Part shown: piece after piece, positions 1 through 9,466 of the stretch
Numbering within the stretch: position 1 is the stretch's first letter
How the letters are laid out: each line of letters starts with the position of its first letter
Source: SAR324 cluster bacterium
GTDB lineage: Bacteria > SAR324 > NAC60-12
Length of the DNA stretch: 64,000 bases
NCBI GenBank assembly: GCA_014382365.1
Contig: JACNJW010000053.1
Coordinates: 124,001 to 188,000, forward strand
Reading direction: 5' to 3'
Notes under the pieces: model-generated
The model's input: the letters and a program-made list of their open reading frames with translations, nothing else
The model's database searches: none
What the model was told of the DNA's origin: nothing
Position numbers and translations under genes: made by a program

Positions 1-139
1 ATAAATGCTTAAGGGCAAGGGCTAGGTACAAGATTGAAAATCACCCCTGGATTCCGTGTCTACGCTCAGCTTCGCCCTGAATTAAACAGCTTTAGGACTT
101 TTCAAGAGACCCTCATTATTCGGCTTTTAGAAAATGATT

Positions 140-1474
140 TCATTTTTGCTGCAAACGTTTTGCTTCACGGTGGTGATCGAGCTTTAATTGCTTTAAATCA
201 AGTCCAGGAATTTGTCCGTCCTCCACAATCCATTTTCCGGCCACCATCACACTATCTGCTTGATGTGCACCACAAATCACAAGGGCAGCCAGAGGATCTC
301 CGTATCCCGAAAATCGCAATTCGTCCAGCTTGAACAAGGCCAAATCAGCCTGCATTCCTACCGCGATTCGCCCCAGTTCAGCTCGCCCTAAAACATTTGC
401 TCCACCTGAAGTGGCCCAGCGTAGGGCATCTATGTGTGTAACTTGTGAACCGCTTTGTAACCGCTGAAGCAAAAAAGCCTGCCGGACTTCCTGCATTAAA
501 TTTGAAGAATCATTTGAAGCAGAACCGTCGACGCCAAGTCCAACCTCAACTCCGGCCTTTTCCAAATCCGGAACACGGCAGATTCCGGACGAAAGCACCA
601 TATTTGAAGAGGGACAATGTGAGATTCCGGTTTTTGCTGCAGCAAGTTTTTGAATTTCTTCATCGGTAAAATGAATACCGTGTGCCAGCCAAGTTTGATT
701 ATCTAACCAGCCAACTTGCTCCAAGTAATCCAAAGGACGGCTGCCGATTGTTTCCAGACAGAAGCTGTTTTCATCCTCAGTTTCAGCCAGATGGGTGTGC
801 AGCAGAACTTGATGTGTTTTTGCCAGCTTTGCACTTTCACGCATTACAGTTTCCGAAACTGAAAAGGGTGAACAGGGAGCGAGTGCGATTTGTGTCATTG
901 CCCCTTCCTCAGAGTTGTGATACTGCTGAATCAGACGTTCACTGTCTGCCAAAATTTCATCACATGTCTGCACAACCGAATCCGGAGGCAAGCCTCCGTC
1001 TTTTTCTGAGCAGTCCATGGATCCGCGACAGAGCACGACTCTAATTCCCAAATTTTTGGCTTCATCAATCTGAAAATCTATAGCATTTTCCAGTCCTGAG
1101 GGAAAGACGTAATGATGATCTGAAGCAGTGGTACAGCCGGAAAGCAATAATTCTGCTAGCGCAAGACGTGTTCCAACCCTCAGAGCTTCAGGTGTCAATC
1201 CGGCCCAAAGCGGATAAAGCGTTTTGAGCCACGGGAATAATTCTTTGTTCAGTGCCTGAGGATAAACTCGGGTGAGGGTTTGGTAAAAATGATGATGCAG
1301 ATTGATCAATCCCGGCAGAACGACATGTTGGCTGGCATCAACAACAGAATCATATTCGGCAGAAGGTTGTCTCCCGGATGGGACTAGTTCTATGATGCAG
1401 TTTCCTTCCACCAGAATCCCACCTCCGGCATTCTCCGCCAGAATGCTGAGTGGATTTTTGAGCCAAATTTTCAT
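140..1474 (-). CDS. Amidohydrolase, probable 8-oxoguanine deaminase
   Basis: A 444-residue metal-dependent hydrolase of the SsnA/AtzA/TrzA amidohydrolase superfamily. The metal-binding motif LHHHFYQTLTR sits at about residues 59-69, where amidohydrolases carry HxH. HTHLAE, LAHGIHF, HCPSSN and GVDGSASND follow in order and supply the remaining metal ligands and the catalytic Asp. The HHHFYQTLTR block followed by ALNKELFPWLKTLYP is typical of 8-oxoguanine deaminases, which convert 8-oxoguanine to urate in purine salvage. This points away from a chlorohydrolase, although another amino-heterocycle substrate remains possible. The ATG start gives the expected N-terminal beta-sandwich. The gene diverges from cobT, with 228 bp between the two starts. 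Confidence 0.8.
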   Translation of the reverse strand: MKIWLKNPLSILAENAGGGILVEGNCIIELVPSGRQPSAEYDSVVDASQHVVLPGLINLHHHFYQTLTRVYPQALNKELFPWLKTLYPLWAGLTPEALRVGTRLALAELLLSGCTTASDHHYVFPSGLENAIDFQIDEAKNLGIRVVLCRGSMDCSEKDGGLPPDSVVQTCDEILADSERLIQQYHNSEEGAMTQIALAPCSPFSVSETVMRESAKLAKTHQVLLHTHLAETEDENSFCLETIGSRPLDYLEQVGWLDNQTWLAHGIHFTDEEIQKLAAAKTGISHCPSSNMVLSSGICRVPDLEKAGVEVGLGVDGSASNDSSNLMQEVRQAFLLQRLQSGSQVTHIDALRWATSGGANVLGRAELGRIAVGMQADLALFKLDELRFSGYGDPLAALVICGAHQADSVMVAGKWIVEDGQIPGLDLKQLKLDHHREAKRLQQK

Positions 1475-1702
1475 AACATTGCTAATATTTACTGCAACTG
1501 AGTTTTTGTTTGTTCTAGAGTTTATTAGTCAATTGAGCTTAGATATTATGGCTGAAGTTTCAAGCTTTACGCGTTTAAATTAAGTATAATTGCTGCTGAA
1601 TTTTGCAGGCGAAGTTATTGCCTTCAGAATGAGATTGATTGATTAAACAATAAATATATACTGAATGCTGCTAATCAAGAGGCCATTCATCATTAATATT
1701 AA

Positions 1703-2767
1703 ATGGAAAAAAATATCACTATGTCATCCTTTTCAATTACATCTATATCTTCTGCATTGAGCAACGATCTGCAGCAAAAAATTGACACAAAAACAAAACC
1801 TCCAGGTTCGCTGGGCAGGCTGGAAACACTGGCTTTACAAATCGGCAGAATTCAAAACACGCTGACTCCTGAACTGAAAAGTCCGACGATCCTGGTTTTT
1901 GCTGGCGACCACGGAATTACTGAAGAAGGCGTGAGTCCATTCCCTCAGGAAGTAACAGCACAAATGGTGCACAATTTTCTTAGCGGAGGTGCAGCCATCA
2001 ACGCATTTTGCAAGCAAAACAAACTTCGACTTCACGTGGTGGACGCAGGTGTTAAAGGAGATTTTCCGGAACATCCGGACTTGACTGCGGCAAAAATTGG
2101 ACGAGGCACAAAAAACTTTGCTCAAATTCCGGCAATGAGTCAAACGGAATGTGATCAAGCTTTGAAAAAAGGTGCTGAACTGAGCAGAACGCTTCCAGAT
2201 ACAGAATGCAATGTGATCGGTTTTGGCGAAATGGGAATCGGAAATACTTCCTCTGCCGCGGCGTTGATGCAGCGTTATACGGGGTTGCCCCTTGAAGATT
2301 GTGTTGGCAAAGGTACCGGACTAGATGATTCCGGACTGGTACGTAAACGGGAAATTCTAAAACAAGCACTTGATCTGCATGAGAAAATTCAGGAACCACA
2401 GGAAGTATTGGCAACGTATGGAGGTTTTGAAATTGTGATGATGGTTGGCGCAATGCTGGAATCAGCGGTTTTGGGACGGATTTTGTTGGTTGACGGCTTT
2501 ATCGCAACTTCAGCTTTTCTTGCTGCTTCCAGAATTGTTCCGGAAATTCAGGAATATGCGGTTTTTACTCATCAGTCGGATGAGCTTGGACATCGTAGAA
2601 TGTTGGAGTACCTGCAGGCGGAGACGCTGCTTACTTTAGGCATGCGACTTGGCGAAGGTACGGGAGCGGCAGTCGCTTTTCCACTTCTGCAGTCGGCAGT
2701 CGCGTTTCTGAACGAAATGGCGTCCTTTGAATCCGCCGGTGTGAGTGATCGAACAGATGGTGAATAA
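1703..2767 (+). CDS. cobT: Nicotinate-nucleotide-dimethylbenzimidazole phosphoribosyltransferase
   Basis: CobT makes alpha-ribazole phosphate from nicotinate mononucleotide and dimethylbenzimidazole, the lower-ligand step of cobalamin synthesis. The 354-residue length matches the family. Diagnostic blocks run in order: [10 protein letters not shown] near the N-terminus, [46 protein letters not shown] and the C-terminal LGEGTGAA, which holds the catalytic glutamate. The gene heads a two-gene unit: cobS begins inside its last codons, which implies translational coupling. A second in-frame ATG lies six codons downstream of the chosen start. No cobU/cobP or cobC gene is adjacent, so the remaining loop-assembly steps must be encoded elsewhere. 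Confidence 0.95.
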   Translation: MEKNITMSSFSITSISSALSNDLQQKIDTKTKPPGSLGRLETLALQIGRIQNTLTPELKSPTILVFAGDHGITEEGVSPFPQEVTAQMVHNFLSGGAAINAFCKQNKLRLHVVDAGVKGDFPEHPDLTAAKIGRGTKNFAQIPAMSQTECDQALKKGAELSRTLPDTECNVIGFGEMGIGNTSSAAALMQRYTGLPLEDCVGKGTGLDDSGLVRKREILKQALDLHEKIQEPQEVLATYGGFEIVMMVGAMLESAVLGRILLVDGFIATSAFLAASRIVPEIQEYAVFTHQSDELGHRRMLEYLQAETLLTLGMRLGEGTGAAVAFPLLQSAVAFLNEMASFESAGVSDRTDGE

Positions 2768-3545
2768 TTTAAAGCAGGAAATCCGACGCATAGTTGGTGC
2801 TTTTATTTTTTACAGCAGAATTCCACTACCTTCGAGTTGGTATTCAGCAAAGACTTCTCATTGCTCGCGTTATTTTTCTCTTGTGGGTTGGTTTGCAGGA
2901 GGTGTAAGCGTTGCAGTATGGCTGTTGGCGCAACAGCTGTTTTCAGGTTCGATGGAGCCATTCCTGGAAAAAACTTTGTCAATTGCAATTTTGTTGGGAA
3001 TGATTTCTGCGGTTTTGCTAACCGGGGCACTGCACGAAGACGGATTTGCAGACACCTGTGACGGACTTGGTGGTGGATGGACTCCGGAAGAAAGACTCCG
3101 GATCATGAAAGACTCCCGGATTGGAACATACGGCGCACTTGGTTTAGTGTTTTTGGTATTGTTGAAATTATTTGCGCTGTTACAAATTGAGACTGAAATT
3201 TTGCCCTGGGTTTGGATTTCAGGAAATACATTGAGTCGCTTTGTTTCAATTTCACAGCTCCGTTTTTTAAGCTATGTACAAGATCCAGTCAAAAGCAAAT
3301 CCGGCACAATGACAGAGTTTTCCGGAGTTGATCTAATTGTAAATGGTGCATTCGGTTTGATGCCGTTGTTGTTTTTAGGTAATCAGGTCTTGGTGTCATT
3401 AGCGGCAGTCGCGCTTGTCTGGTGGGTTTTAATAGTGTATTTCAAAAGAAAACTTGGAGGAGTAACCGGTGACTGCCTGGGGGCAACTCAGCAGTTGTGT
3501 GAAGTTGTTTTTTATCTTGGCCTGGCAGCAAACCTTGGAGTTTGA
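2757..3545 (+). CDS. cobS: Adenosylcobinamide-GDP ribazoletransferase
   Basis: CobS is the membrane enzyme that joins GDP-cobinamide to alpha-ribazole(-phosphate), completing the nucleotide loop of cobalamin. About 262 residues are predicted, with several hydrophobic segments. The family signature is the acidic motif [15 protein letters not shown] (about residues 85-99) followed by [19 protein letters not shown] second conserved block, [13 protein letters not shown], sits near the C-terminus. I place the start at the ATG at 2757, which overlaps the cobT stop. A GTG twelve bases upstream is an alternative in the same frame. The overlap with cobT and the shared pathway make this a clear cobTS operon. 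Confidence 0.93.
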   Translation: MVNNLKQEIRRIVGAFIFYSRIPLPSSWYSAKTSHCSRYFSLVGWFAGGVSVAVWLLAQQLFSGSMEPFLEKTLSIAILLGMISAVLLTGALHEDGFADTCDGLGGGWTPEERLRIMKDSRIGTYGALGLVFLVLLKLFALLQIETEILPWVWISGNTLSRFVSISQLRFLSYVQDPVKSKSGTMTEFSGVDLIVNGAFGLMPLLFLGNQVLVSLAAVALVWWVLIVYFKRKLGGVTGDCLGATQQLCEVVFYLGLAANLGV

Positions 3546-3592
3546 TTATAATTACGAGGTCTTCCTAATCCGTTCAATCAGTGTGGTGAGTT

Positions 3593-4291
3593 ATGTTTAC
3601 AATTCGAAAATCCGAAGAGCGCGGTCATGTTCAGTATTCCTGGCTGGACACACGTCATAGCTTTTCTTTCGGCAGTTACTACGATGCTGGCTTCATGGGA
3701 TTCCGCAATTTACGCGTAATCAATGAAGATAAGATCACCGCATCCCGCGGTTTTCCAACACACGGTCATCAAGATATGGAAATTATCACCTACATGATTT
3801 CCGGAGAACTTGAACATAAAGACAGTATGGGTAATCACGACGTGATTCGTCCCGGTGAAATCCAGCACATGAGTGCGGGTACCGGAATACAACACAGTGA
3901 ATATAACGCTTCTGATTTAAAGGAAGCTCATTTGCTGCAGATTTGGATAGAACCACTAAAAAACGGAATTAAGCCGAAGTACTCGCAGAAACTTGTACGT
4001 GATGTAATAGAGTCGGGAAAGTTGGTATTGATGGCTGCTCCAGAAGGGAAAGGGGGTACTTTGACAATGCACGCCGACGCCTTGCTTTACATGGGTATCT
4101 TGGAAGAAAAACAGAAAATTGAACACCAACTGGAGTCATATCAACATGCCTGGTTACAGATGGTGAGGGGAGAATTGTTGCTGGATAGCTGCGTGCTTCA
4201 GGCAGGAGACGGCCTGGCAATTAGTGAAGAAAACGCTTTGAAATTAAGTGCCATCAAGTCAAGTGAATTTCTATTATTTGAACTTTCTTAA
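3593..4291 (+). CDS. Pirin family protein
   Basis: A 232-residue bicupin protein. The N-terminal cupin contains the pirin signature: SFGSYYDAGFMGFRNLRVIN, then FPTHGHQDMEIITY, then HMSAGTGIQHSE. The two histidines of THGH, a later histidine and the glutamate are the usual metal ligands. Pirins of this length (YhhW type) can act as quercetinases or bind iron and modulate partner proteins, and the biological substrate cannot be told from sequence. The gene lies 47 bases after cobS and 21 bases before a nitroreductase on the same strand, so it may share transcription with either. The C-terminal cupin is more diverged, as is normal in the family. Confidence 0.88.
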   Translation: MFTIRKSEERGHVQYSWLDTRHSFSFGSYYDAGFMGFRNLRVINEDKITASRGFPTHGHQDMEIITYMISGELEHKDSMGNHDVIRPGEIQHMSAGTGIQHSEYNASDLKEAHLLQIWIEPLKNGIKPKYSQKLVRDVIESGKLVLMAAPEGKGGTLTMHADALLYMGILEEKQKIEHQLESYQHAWLQMVRGELLLDSCVLQAGDGLAISEENALKLSAIKSSEFLLFELS

Positions 4292-4312
4292 ACCTGTAAT
4301 TAAATTTAGCCA

Positions 4313-4909
4313 ATGGAAAAACCTGCAGACACAGACATTAAACTAACGGAATCCGTTTCACGTCGCTGGAGCCCCTGTACCTTTGCTGAAACTCCGGTAT
4401 CGAAAGAACATCTTCATCAACTTCTGGAAGCTGCCCGCTGGGCGTCTTCCTGCTATAACGCACAACCGTGGTCGTTTATCATTGGCACTCAGGACGATTC
4501 AGCAACTTTCAAAAAACTAAGTGATTGTCTAGAACCAGGAAACAGAGATTGGGCTGCCAAGGCCCCGGTTATGATGCTTGCCTTAGCGGAGCTGAATTTT
4601 GTGCACAATGGTAAACCAAACAAGCATGCACAACATGATCTTGGACTGGCTCTGGGCAACCTGTTGAATCAAGCAACAATGCTTGGTTTGCAGGCACATT
4701 TGATGGCTGGTTTTTCTATCGAGAAAGCCAGAGAGTATTTTGATTTGCCGGAAACACATGATCCGGTTACTATGCTGGTGCTAGGGCATCCAGGAGAACG
4801 GGAAGCAATACCGGAAGAATTACGTGAAAGAGAGCTTGCACCGCGTACCCGCAAAACTTTAGATCAAATTGCTTTTGCCGGATCACTATCAAAAGAATTC
4901 TTTAAGTAA
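4313..4909 (+). CDS. Nitroreductase family FMN-dependent oxidoreductase
   Basis: A 198-residue nitroreductase-fold protein. The FMN-binding N-terminal block is SVSRRWSPCTF, followed by LLEAARWASSCYNAQPWSF, where the Asn-Ala-Gln-Pro-Trp sequence is the most conserved family element. The phosphate-contacting region LGHPGE lies near the C-terminus. Enzymes of this family reduce nitro compounds, flavins, quinones or enones with NAD(P)H, and the physiological substrate is not predictable here. BluB, the nitroreductase-like enzyme that makes dimethylbenzimidazole, was considered because cobT is nearby, but I see no BluB-specific feature. The gene ends one base from the convergent antiporter gene and follows the pirin closely. 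Confidence 0.83.
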   Translation: MEKPADTDIKLTESVSRRWSPCTFAETPVSKEHLHQLLEAARWASSCYNAQPWSFIIGTQDDSATFKKLSDCLEPGNRDWAAKAPVMMLALAELNFVHNGKPNKHAQHDLGLALGNLLNQATMLGLQAHLMAGFSIEKAREYFDLPETHDPVTMLVLGHPGEREAIPEELRERELAPRTRKTLDQIAFAGSLSKEFFK

Positions 4910-4910
4910 T

Positions 4911-6047
4911 TTAAAAATTGAAAGCAAACATAATGATGAGTATATAAAACATGCCCATCATGCCAGCTTTTGCCTTTGTGAGTGTGTAATTGTTACTCCA
5001 GAAAAAATAAAGGGCTAAGATGGTTGCGCCGATCAGGCTCCAAATCAAACCCAATTGAGGTAAATCAATACTAGTTGCTTCCCCGCTTATGACTAGTGCC
5101 AGTAAAATTGGTATACTTAAACAAATACAGATATCAAATATATTACTGCCAAAAACGTTGGAAATCGCAGCATCATACTGGCCTTTTCTGGCACTTATTA
5201 CTGAGAGGGCTGTGTCCGGAACAGAGGTGCCGGCTGCAATCACGACAAAACCCATGATAACGGCATCTATACCCAGCATGTCACCAAGAGCAAGTGATGA
5301 TTCAACTAGCAGGTGAGATGCACCACCCATCACAATCATCATTGCAGCAATCCATAACCAGGCTATTTTTTCGGATGTGAGTTCCAACTCATCATCTTCA
5401 TCCTCAGTAGTTTCTATTTCAGTTACTTCGGTTTTTAAAGAATCAGAATCTTGTGATTTTGATTTTTTGAAATCCCGATGCAGTATGAAAACATAGATAA
5501 CATAAGTCAGTAAAAACAAGACAGCAACTCCTGCACTCCATTCATTTGGAAACTGCCAGAGCATTACTCCTAGCAACAATACCACAGCCAGATAATAAAC
5601 ATTGTCCCGCCAGACAACTTCTCGACTGATTACCATTGGACTGGAAGCCACCAATCCCGCTGCTGCAGGAATTACCAGCACATTGTAGAGCGCAGAACCA
5701 ACGATTGTGGAAATGCCTACCTCTGCTCGTCCGATCAGAATCACTGCAATAATGGCAACACAAAACTCCGGGAAAGAACTTGCAATAGCATCTATTACTG
5801 CAGCTTTGATTGATTGTGGTAATTCGTGTTTTTCCTGAATATAAGTTGCTGCCGGTGAAAAAAAATCACCTGCTCTCCAGATTATTATAGTGGAGATTGC
5901 AATTAATGAAGTCCACATTAAATAGCCGCTCCAAACAAAACCACTGAGAGATAAAAACCAGGAAATTAAATATATTGCTGTAAACATGATGACATGTCGA
6001 AACATGTCTTTTCCAAAGAAAAAAATGAACGGCGCAAATGGATTCAT
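4911..6047 (-). CDS. Sodium/calcium (CaCA family) exchanger
   Basis: A 378-residue polytopic membrane protein with the two inverted alpha-repeats of the Ca2+:cation antiporter family. Repeat 1 (about residues 83-125) contains IASSFPEFCVAIIAV and GSALYNVLVIPAAAG. Repeat 2 (about residues 265-305) contains VIAAGTSVPDTALSV and ISNVFGSNIFDICICL. The acidic residues inside these repeats bind the cation. A cytoplasmic acidic loop (about residues 200-225, rich in Glu and Asp) separates the halves. Such proteins extrude Ca2+ in exchange for Na+, H+ or K+. It is the last gene of a leftward group (membrane protein, moxR, plsY, exchanger), with 19 bases between it and plsY. Confidence 0.88.
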   Translation of the reverse strand: MNPFAPFIFFFGKDMFRHVIMFTAIYLISWFLSLSGFVWSGYLMWTSLIAISTIIIWRAGDFFSPAATYIQEKHELPQSIKAAVIDAIASSFPEFCVAIIAVILIGRAEVGISTIVGSALYNVLVIPAAAGLVASSPMVISREVVWRDNVYYLAVVLLLGVMLWQFPNEWSAGVAVLFLLTYVIYVFILHRDFKKSKSQDSDSLKTEVTEIETTEDEDDELELTSEKIAWLWIAAMMIVMGGASHLLVESSLALGDMLGIDAVIMGFVVIAAGTSVPDTALSVISARKGQYDAAISNVFGSNIFDICICLSIPILLALVISGEATSIDLPQLGLIWSLIGATILALYFFWSNNYTLTKAKAGMMGMFYILIIMFAFNF

Positions 6048-6066
6048 TGTTTAAACTTATGTAAGA

Positions 6067-6705
6067 TTATTGTTTGTTACTGGAACTAAGTTGTCCCTCC
6101 TGACCTTTCAGCAGGCGTTGAATATTTTCACGATGTTTGAAGATTAACAGCGATGATAACAAAAGAAACAAGAAAAACATAGGCCAAATAATTTTTCCCT
6201 GCAGTATCCAGGGGAATAATAAAAATAACCAGGGAAAGACAGCCAGCATGGTTATTCCTGCCAGACTGGAGATGCGCTTCCAGAAGAAGATTCCAGCCCA
6301 CAAAAGTGCCGCAAAGATCCCAATATTCAACTGTAATACAGCTAGTACTCCAAACAAAGTTGAAATTCCTTTTCCGCCTTTAAAACGCAGAAAAACGGAA
6401 AAAACATGTCCACAGACCGCTATTACACCTGCCAGGCTGTGTAAAACAAGTTGAGTTTCGGGAGTTGTTTCTGAAAGAGGAAAAAATATTTGTGCAGAAA
6501 GAACGGCAAGACTGCCTTTAGCAAAATCCAAAACAAAGGTCAATATTCCAGGCAATTTACCACCGACACGCATTACGTTAGTCATGCCAATGTTTCCGCT
6601 GCCCTCTTGACGGATGTCAATTTTTAGCCAGTAACGGCTGATTAATAATCCAAAGGGAATACTTCCCAGCAAAAATATAAGAATAAAAAAACCAATTTGG
6701 TACAT
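6067..6705 (-). CDS. plsY: Acyl-phosphate:glycerol-3-phosphate acyltransferase
   Basis: PlsY transfers an acyl group from acyl-phosphate to the sn-1 position of glycerol-3-phosphate, the first step of phospholipid synthesis, in the inner membrane. The 212 residues form the usual five-helix protein. The three cytoplasmic motifs are present: GSIPFG near the N-terminus, GSGNIGMTNVMR (about residues 36-47), and GHVFSVFLRFKGGKGIST. The last contains the glycine-rich acyl-phosphate site. The C-terminal tail is polar and glutamine-rich. It lies 32 bases downstream of the MoxR gene on the same strand. No plsX is nearby. Confidence 0.93.
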   Translation of the reverse strand: MYQIGFFILIFLLGSIPFGLLISRYWLKIDIRQEGSGNIGMTNVMRVGGKLPGILTFVLDFAKGSLAVLSAQIFFPLSETTPETQLVLHSLAGVIAVCGHVFSVFLRFKGGKGISTLFGVLAVLQLNIGIFAALLWAGIFFWKRISSLAGITMLAVFPWLFLLFPWILQGKIIWPMFFLFLLLSSLLIFKHRENIQRLLKGQEGQLSSSNKQ

Positions 6706-6737
6706 TTAATTTTATGATTCTTAGGATATAAAAGAGT

Positions 6738-7649
6738 TTACCAACTTGTTGACTTGCGGCTGGTTGCAGACTCAATTCCTTTTTCCTGAATTGCCTGTAA
6801 AAGCTCTCGATCGTCACGATGCTTAACCAGTGTTTGAGCACCCTTCAGTCTTTCAACAACTTTTGCATCGAGGACATCTGTCTGAACGAGGTATGAAATC
6901 CAATCTAAAATTTCACTGGTAGAAGGTTTCCGTGTCAAGTCAAGTTCACGCAGTTGATAGAAAATTTCAATTGCTGCTGCGACAATTTTTTCATTTGCTC
7001 CAGGATGATGCATACGAATAATTTCCCTCATCCTTTCTGGAGGAGGAAATTCAATATACATGTAAATGCAGCGTCGAATAAAAGGTGCTGGTAAGTCCTG
7101 CTCATGATTAGATGTGATTACAATGATCGGCATCTGTCCAGGCTCACATTCAATTGTCTGCTGTGTTTCCGGGACAACAATACGTCGTTCTGAGAGTAAA
7201 AACAAGAGGTTATTTGGTAGTTCACGAGGGGCTTTGTCAATTTCATCGAGGAGTAGTACAGAACCCGGTGTTGAGAAAGCCTGTGCCAGTGGACCCAAGT
7301 GGACATATTCTTCTAAATTATCTACTTTTCGTCCGCCGGTATCAATCTGCATCTCAATTCCGGCTTGTTTCATCTGTGCATTTGCAACTGCAGCTTGTGT
7401 ATCCATCAAACGCTGCACCTCGTCAAAGCGTGATACAAGTAAAGAGACTTTACTTTCCGAAGTTACCGGTACCTCAAAGATGGGATGATTGCCCTGTTTA
7501 GCAAATTCTTGTGCAAGTTTGGTTTTACCTGTACCCGGTTCACCTTCCAGCAAAAGTGGTTTTTCCAGCAGGCGGGCAATGTGAAAAGCCTCACTTAATT
7601 TGTCATCTAAAAGATAGGTTGGAGTTCCTTTGAAAAGTTTTGTGCTCAT
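6738..7649 (-). CDS. MoxR-type AAA+ ATPase
   Basis: A 303-residue AAA+ ATPase of the MoxR branch, the chaperone-like ATPases that usually work with a von Willebrand A-domain protein on maturation or stress functions. Walker A is GEPGTGKTKLAQ (about residues 36-47), Walker B is SVLLLDEIDKAP, and sensor 1 is IIVITSNHEQDLP, with the arginine pair IRRC just after. The C-terminal lid ends in a serine-rich tail. No VWA gene is adjacent. The upstream gene on this strand encodes a small membrane protein with an acidic linker, 43 bases away, which may be the functional partner. plsY follows. Confidence 0.87.
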   Translation of the reverse strand: MSTKLFKGTPTYLLDDKLSEAFHIARLLEKPLLLEGEPGTGKTKLAQEFAKQGNHPIFEVPVTSESKVSLLVSRFDEVQRLMDTQAAVANAQMKQAGIEMQIDTGGRKVDNLEEYVHLGPLAQAFSTPGSVLLLDEIDKAPRELPNNLLFLLSERRIVVPETQQTIECEPGQMPIIVITSNHEQDLPAPFIRRCIYMYIEFPPPERMREIIRMHHPGANEKIVAAAIEIFYQLRELDLTRKPSTSEILDWISYLVQTDVLDAKVVERLKGAQTLVKHRDDRELLQAIQEKGIESATSRKSTSW

Positions 7650-7692
7650 GTGTATTAAACTTAATAAGTTTTTGGTTATAATTTAATGAGAA

Positions 7693-8439
7693 TTAAGCAT
7701 GATTTATTTCGAATGCTTTTGCTTTCACCTGGTTAAAAATTTCATTTACTTCAAGTTCAGGTACGCTGTCCCACTCCATTATCTTGAGAAAGTGTTTGCG
7801 TAATTTCCCTCTTGACAATCCGCGTTTCTGCCAACCCTCATAGATCTCATCCTGAGATGACTTCAATGGTCGTCCATCAAGCTCTTTACGCAACAAAAAC
7901 TTAACAGCACTATCTGGGCTGGAAAGAATGAATGCTCTATGAGACTGGTCAGTGATTCGACCACTTCCGTAGACCACATCAGAATCATCTTCTTCAACTC
8001 CGCCGGAAAGTGCAGATTCTTCTTCTTCCATTTCAAAAGACTCTATATCCGGCTCCAACTCAATTTCTATTGGAGCCTCATCTTCAGCAGAGTCAGTTTC
8101 TGCAACCGTGGTTTCCTGAGCTACCGGTAATCCCGGTGCGCCGGATGCACCTGCAAACGATGTTGCGGCTAAGCGTTTTTGCAGCTGATCCGGACTTGGA
8201 ATCATAATTACCGCTAGCAGAAGCAGAAAAGCAAATCCGAAAGTAATACTGTAAACCAGCCCGTTAAAATACAGATCATGTCGGTTTTTATCAAGATAAT
8301 AAGTTGTGAGCTCCATGCCGCGGTAGGCAAGATAACTTGTATCCGAGATACCTGTATAGCAGATTACAATACCAGCTACTGAAGCAGCAAAGGCTCCAAA
8401 GATGGCAAAAACATATAAGTTAAGATAATTGATAGGCAT
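7693..8439 (-). CDS. Uncharacterised two-helix membrane protein with acidic linker
   Basis: I do not recognise this protein. About 248 residues are predicted from the ATG at 8439, which has an AAGG-type ribosome site just upstream. A TTG six codons earlier is an alternative. Residues 5-35 and 60-85 are strongly hydrophobic and probably cross the membrane. Residues 105-155 are extremely acidic (runs of Glu and Asp). The last 90 residues are soluble, with a basic stretch (RGKLRKHFLK) and the segment SSPDSAVKFLLRKELDGRP. It is the first gene of a leftward unit with a MoxR ATPase and plsY, so a role alongside the ATPase at the inner membrane is plausible but inferred. Confidence 0.6.
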   Translation of the reverse strand: MPINYLNLYVFAIFGAFAASVAGIVICYTGISDTSYLAYRGMELTTYYLDKNRHDLYFNGLVYSITFGFAFLLLLAVIMIPSPDQLQKRLAATSFAGASGAPGLPVAQETTVAETDSAEDEAPIEIELEPDIESFEMEEEESALSGGVEEDDSDVVYGSGRITDQSHRAFILSSPDSAVKFLLRKELDGRPLKSSQDEIYEGWQKRGLSRGKLRKHFLKIMEWDSVPELEVNEIFNQVKAKAFEINHA

Positions 8440-8583
8440 TCGAACCTTTTTGATCAAGTTGTTTGTATAGAATATCTCGTAGAAACTAACCTGAACTGTC
8501 CGGAAACAGAAATATCAGGCAGAAAACGTTATATTCCTCTTGATCAAGAATATCGGCAGAAATGCAGAAAACTTGATACTAAG

Positions 8584-9375
8584 TTACCAGACTGTTTTTA
8601 GAACTCCACCATCTACGGCAAGACTTGAACCTGTGATGTAACTGGCCGCATCGGAGAGTAAAAAGGCTCCTGTACGCCCAAATTCTTCAATATTACCGTA
8701 GCGGCCAAGTGGAATTTGGGCCTGGTTTGCAGTTTGGATCTGCTCAATCGTGATACCCTGTTTTTCAGAGTTGAGTGAATCCAGGCTTCTTACCCGGTCA
8801 GTATTGATGCGACCTGGCATAAGATTGTTGAGGCGGATATTGTCAGGAGCAAGCTGAGCAGAAAGACTTTTCACCAGACTTGTCACTCCTGAGCGCATGA
8901 CGTTGGAAAGAATTAAGACGTCAATCGGCTCTTTAACTGACATAGAAGTGACCGTCAGGATAGAACCTCCACCCCGTTCACGCATCGAAGGTAAAACTCC
9001 GCGGATCATCCGTACTGCACTGAAGAGATTCAATTCAAAAGCAGACTGCCAGTCAGCATCGGAAAAATCTTCAAATTTTCCTGCAGGAGGTCCTCCTGCA
9101 TTTACAACCAGTTTGTCCACTCCTCCAAATTTTTTGATAGTGTCTGCTGTCCATTGACGAATCGATTCAGCATTAGATGAGTCAAGTACTGAAGCCAAAA
9201 CTGGAACTTCTGTTTCCTTCCTGAGCACTTCTGCAGCAGCTTCAATATCCTTTTCAGTGCGACTGCCTATTGAAATAGTAGCTCCTTCCTGAGCCAGAGC
9301 TTGTGCGATTCCATAACCCAGTCCTTTGCTGGATGCTGCAACCATGGCGACTTTTCCTTTAAGTTTTAAATCCAT
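8584..9375 (-). CDS. SDR-family oxidoreductase with atypical catalytic residues
   Basis: A 263-residue Rossmann-fold protein. The nucleotide-binding motif is SSKGLGYGIAQALA (about residues 15-28), followed by the usual VNAGGPP block and the C-terminal YITGSSLAVDGG. At the place where classical short-chain dehydrogenases have YxxxK, this protein reads SNVMR, so the catalytic Tyr and Lys are replaced by Ser and Arg. The catalytic serine region (VTSMSVKEP) is retained. Related 3-oxoacyl-ACP-reductase-like proteins with an N/S-xxx-R site exist, and their activity is uncertain. An AGGAG ribosome site precedes the ATG. The gene appears to be monocistronic. An inverted repeat lies about 70-90 bases upstream. 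Confidence 0.83.
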   Translation of the reverse strand: MDLKLKGKVAMVAASSKGLGYGIAQALAQEGATISIGSRTEKDIEAAAEVLRKETEVPVLASVLDSSNAESIRQWTADTIKKFGGVDKLVVNAGGPPAGKFEDFSDADWQSAFELNLFSAVRMIRGVLPSMRERGGGSILTVTSMSVKEPIDVLILSNVMRSGVTSLVKSLSAQLAPDNIRLNNLMPGRINTDRVRSLDSLNSEKQGITIEQIQTANQAQIPLGRYGNIEEFGRTGAFLLSDAASYITGSSLAVDGGVLKTVW

Positions 9376-9445
9376 TGTTTCTCCTAGTATTTAAATGATT
9401 TCTGCGTTAACGAGTTTTCTCGGGACATTCAGAACGAATGTGAGT

Positions 9446-9466
9446 GTTCTGACACGATATCAGAAC
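9446..9466. promoter_or_regulatory. Inverted repeat upstream of SDR gene, possible operator
   Basis: GTTCTGA and TCAGAAC form a perfect 7-bp inverted repeat around a 7-base spacer. It sits 71-91 bases upstream of the SDR start codon, where a repressor site could overlap a promoter. It has no T-tract, so a terminator is less likely. The regulator is unknown. Confidence 0.3.

Noticed and set aside
34-333. Open frame of 99 codons on the plus strand at the left edge
   Set aside because: It lies antisense to the 8-oxoguanine-deaminase-like gene and has no recognisable protein features.
1475-1702. Possible cobalamin riboswitch upstream of cobT
   Set aside because: No B12 box or matching stem was found; only AT-rich sequence is present.
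4313-4909. BluB (dimethylbenzimidazole synthase) as identity of the nitroreductase
   Set aside because: Near cobT this is tempting, but I saw no BluB-specific residues, so the general family name was kept.
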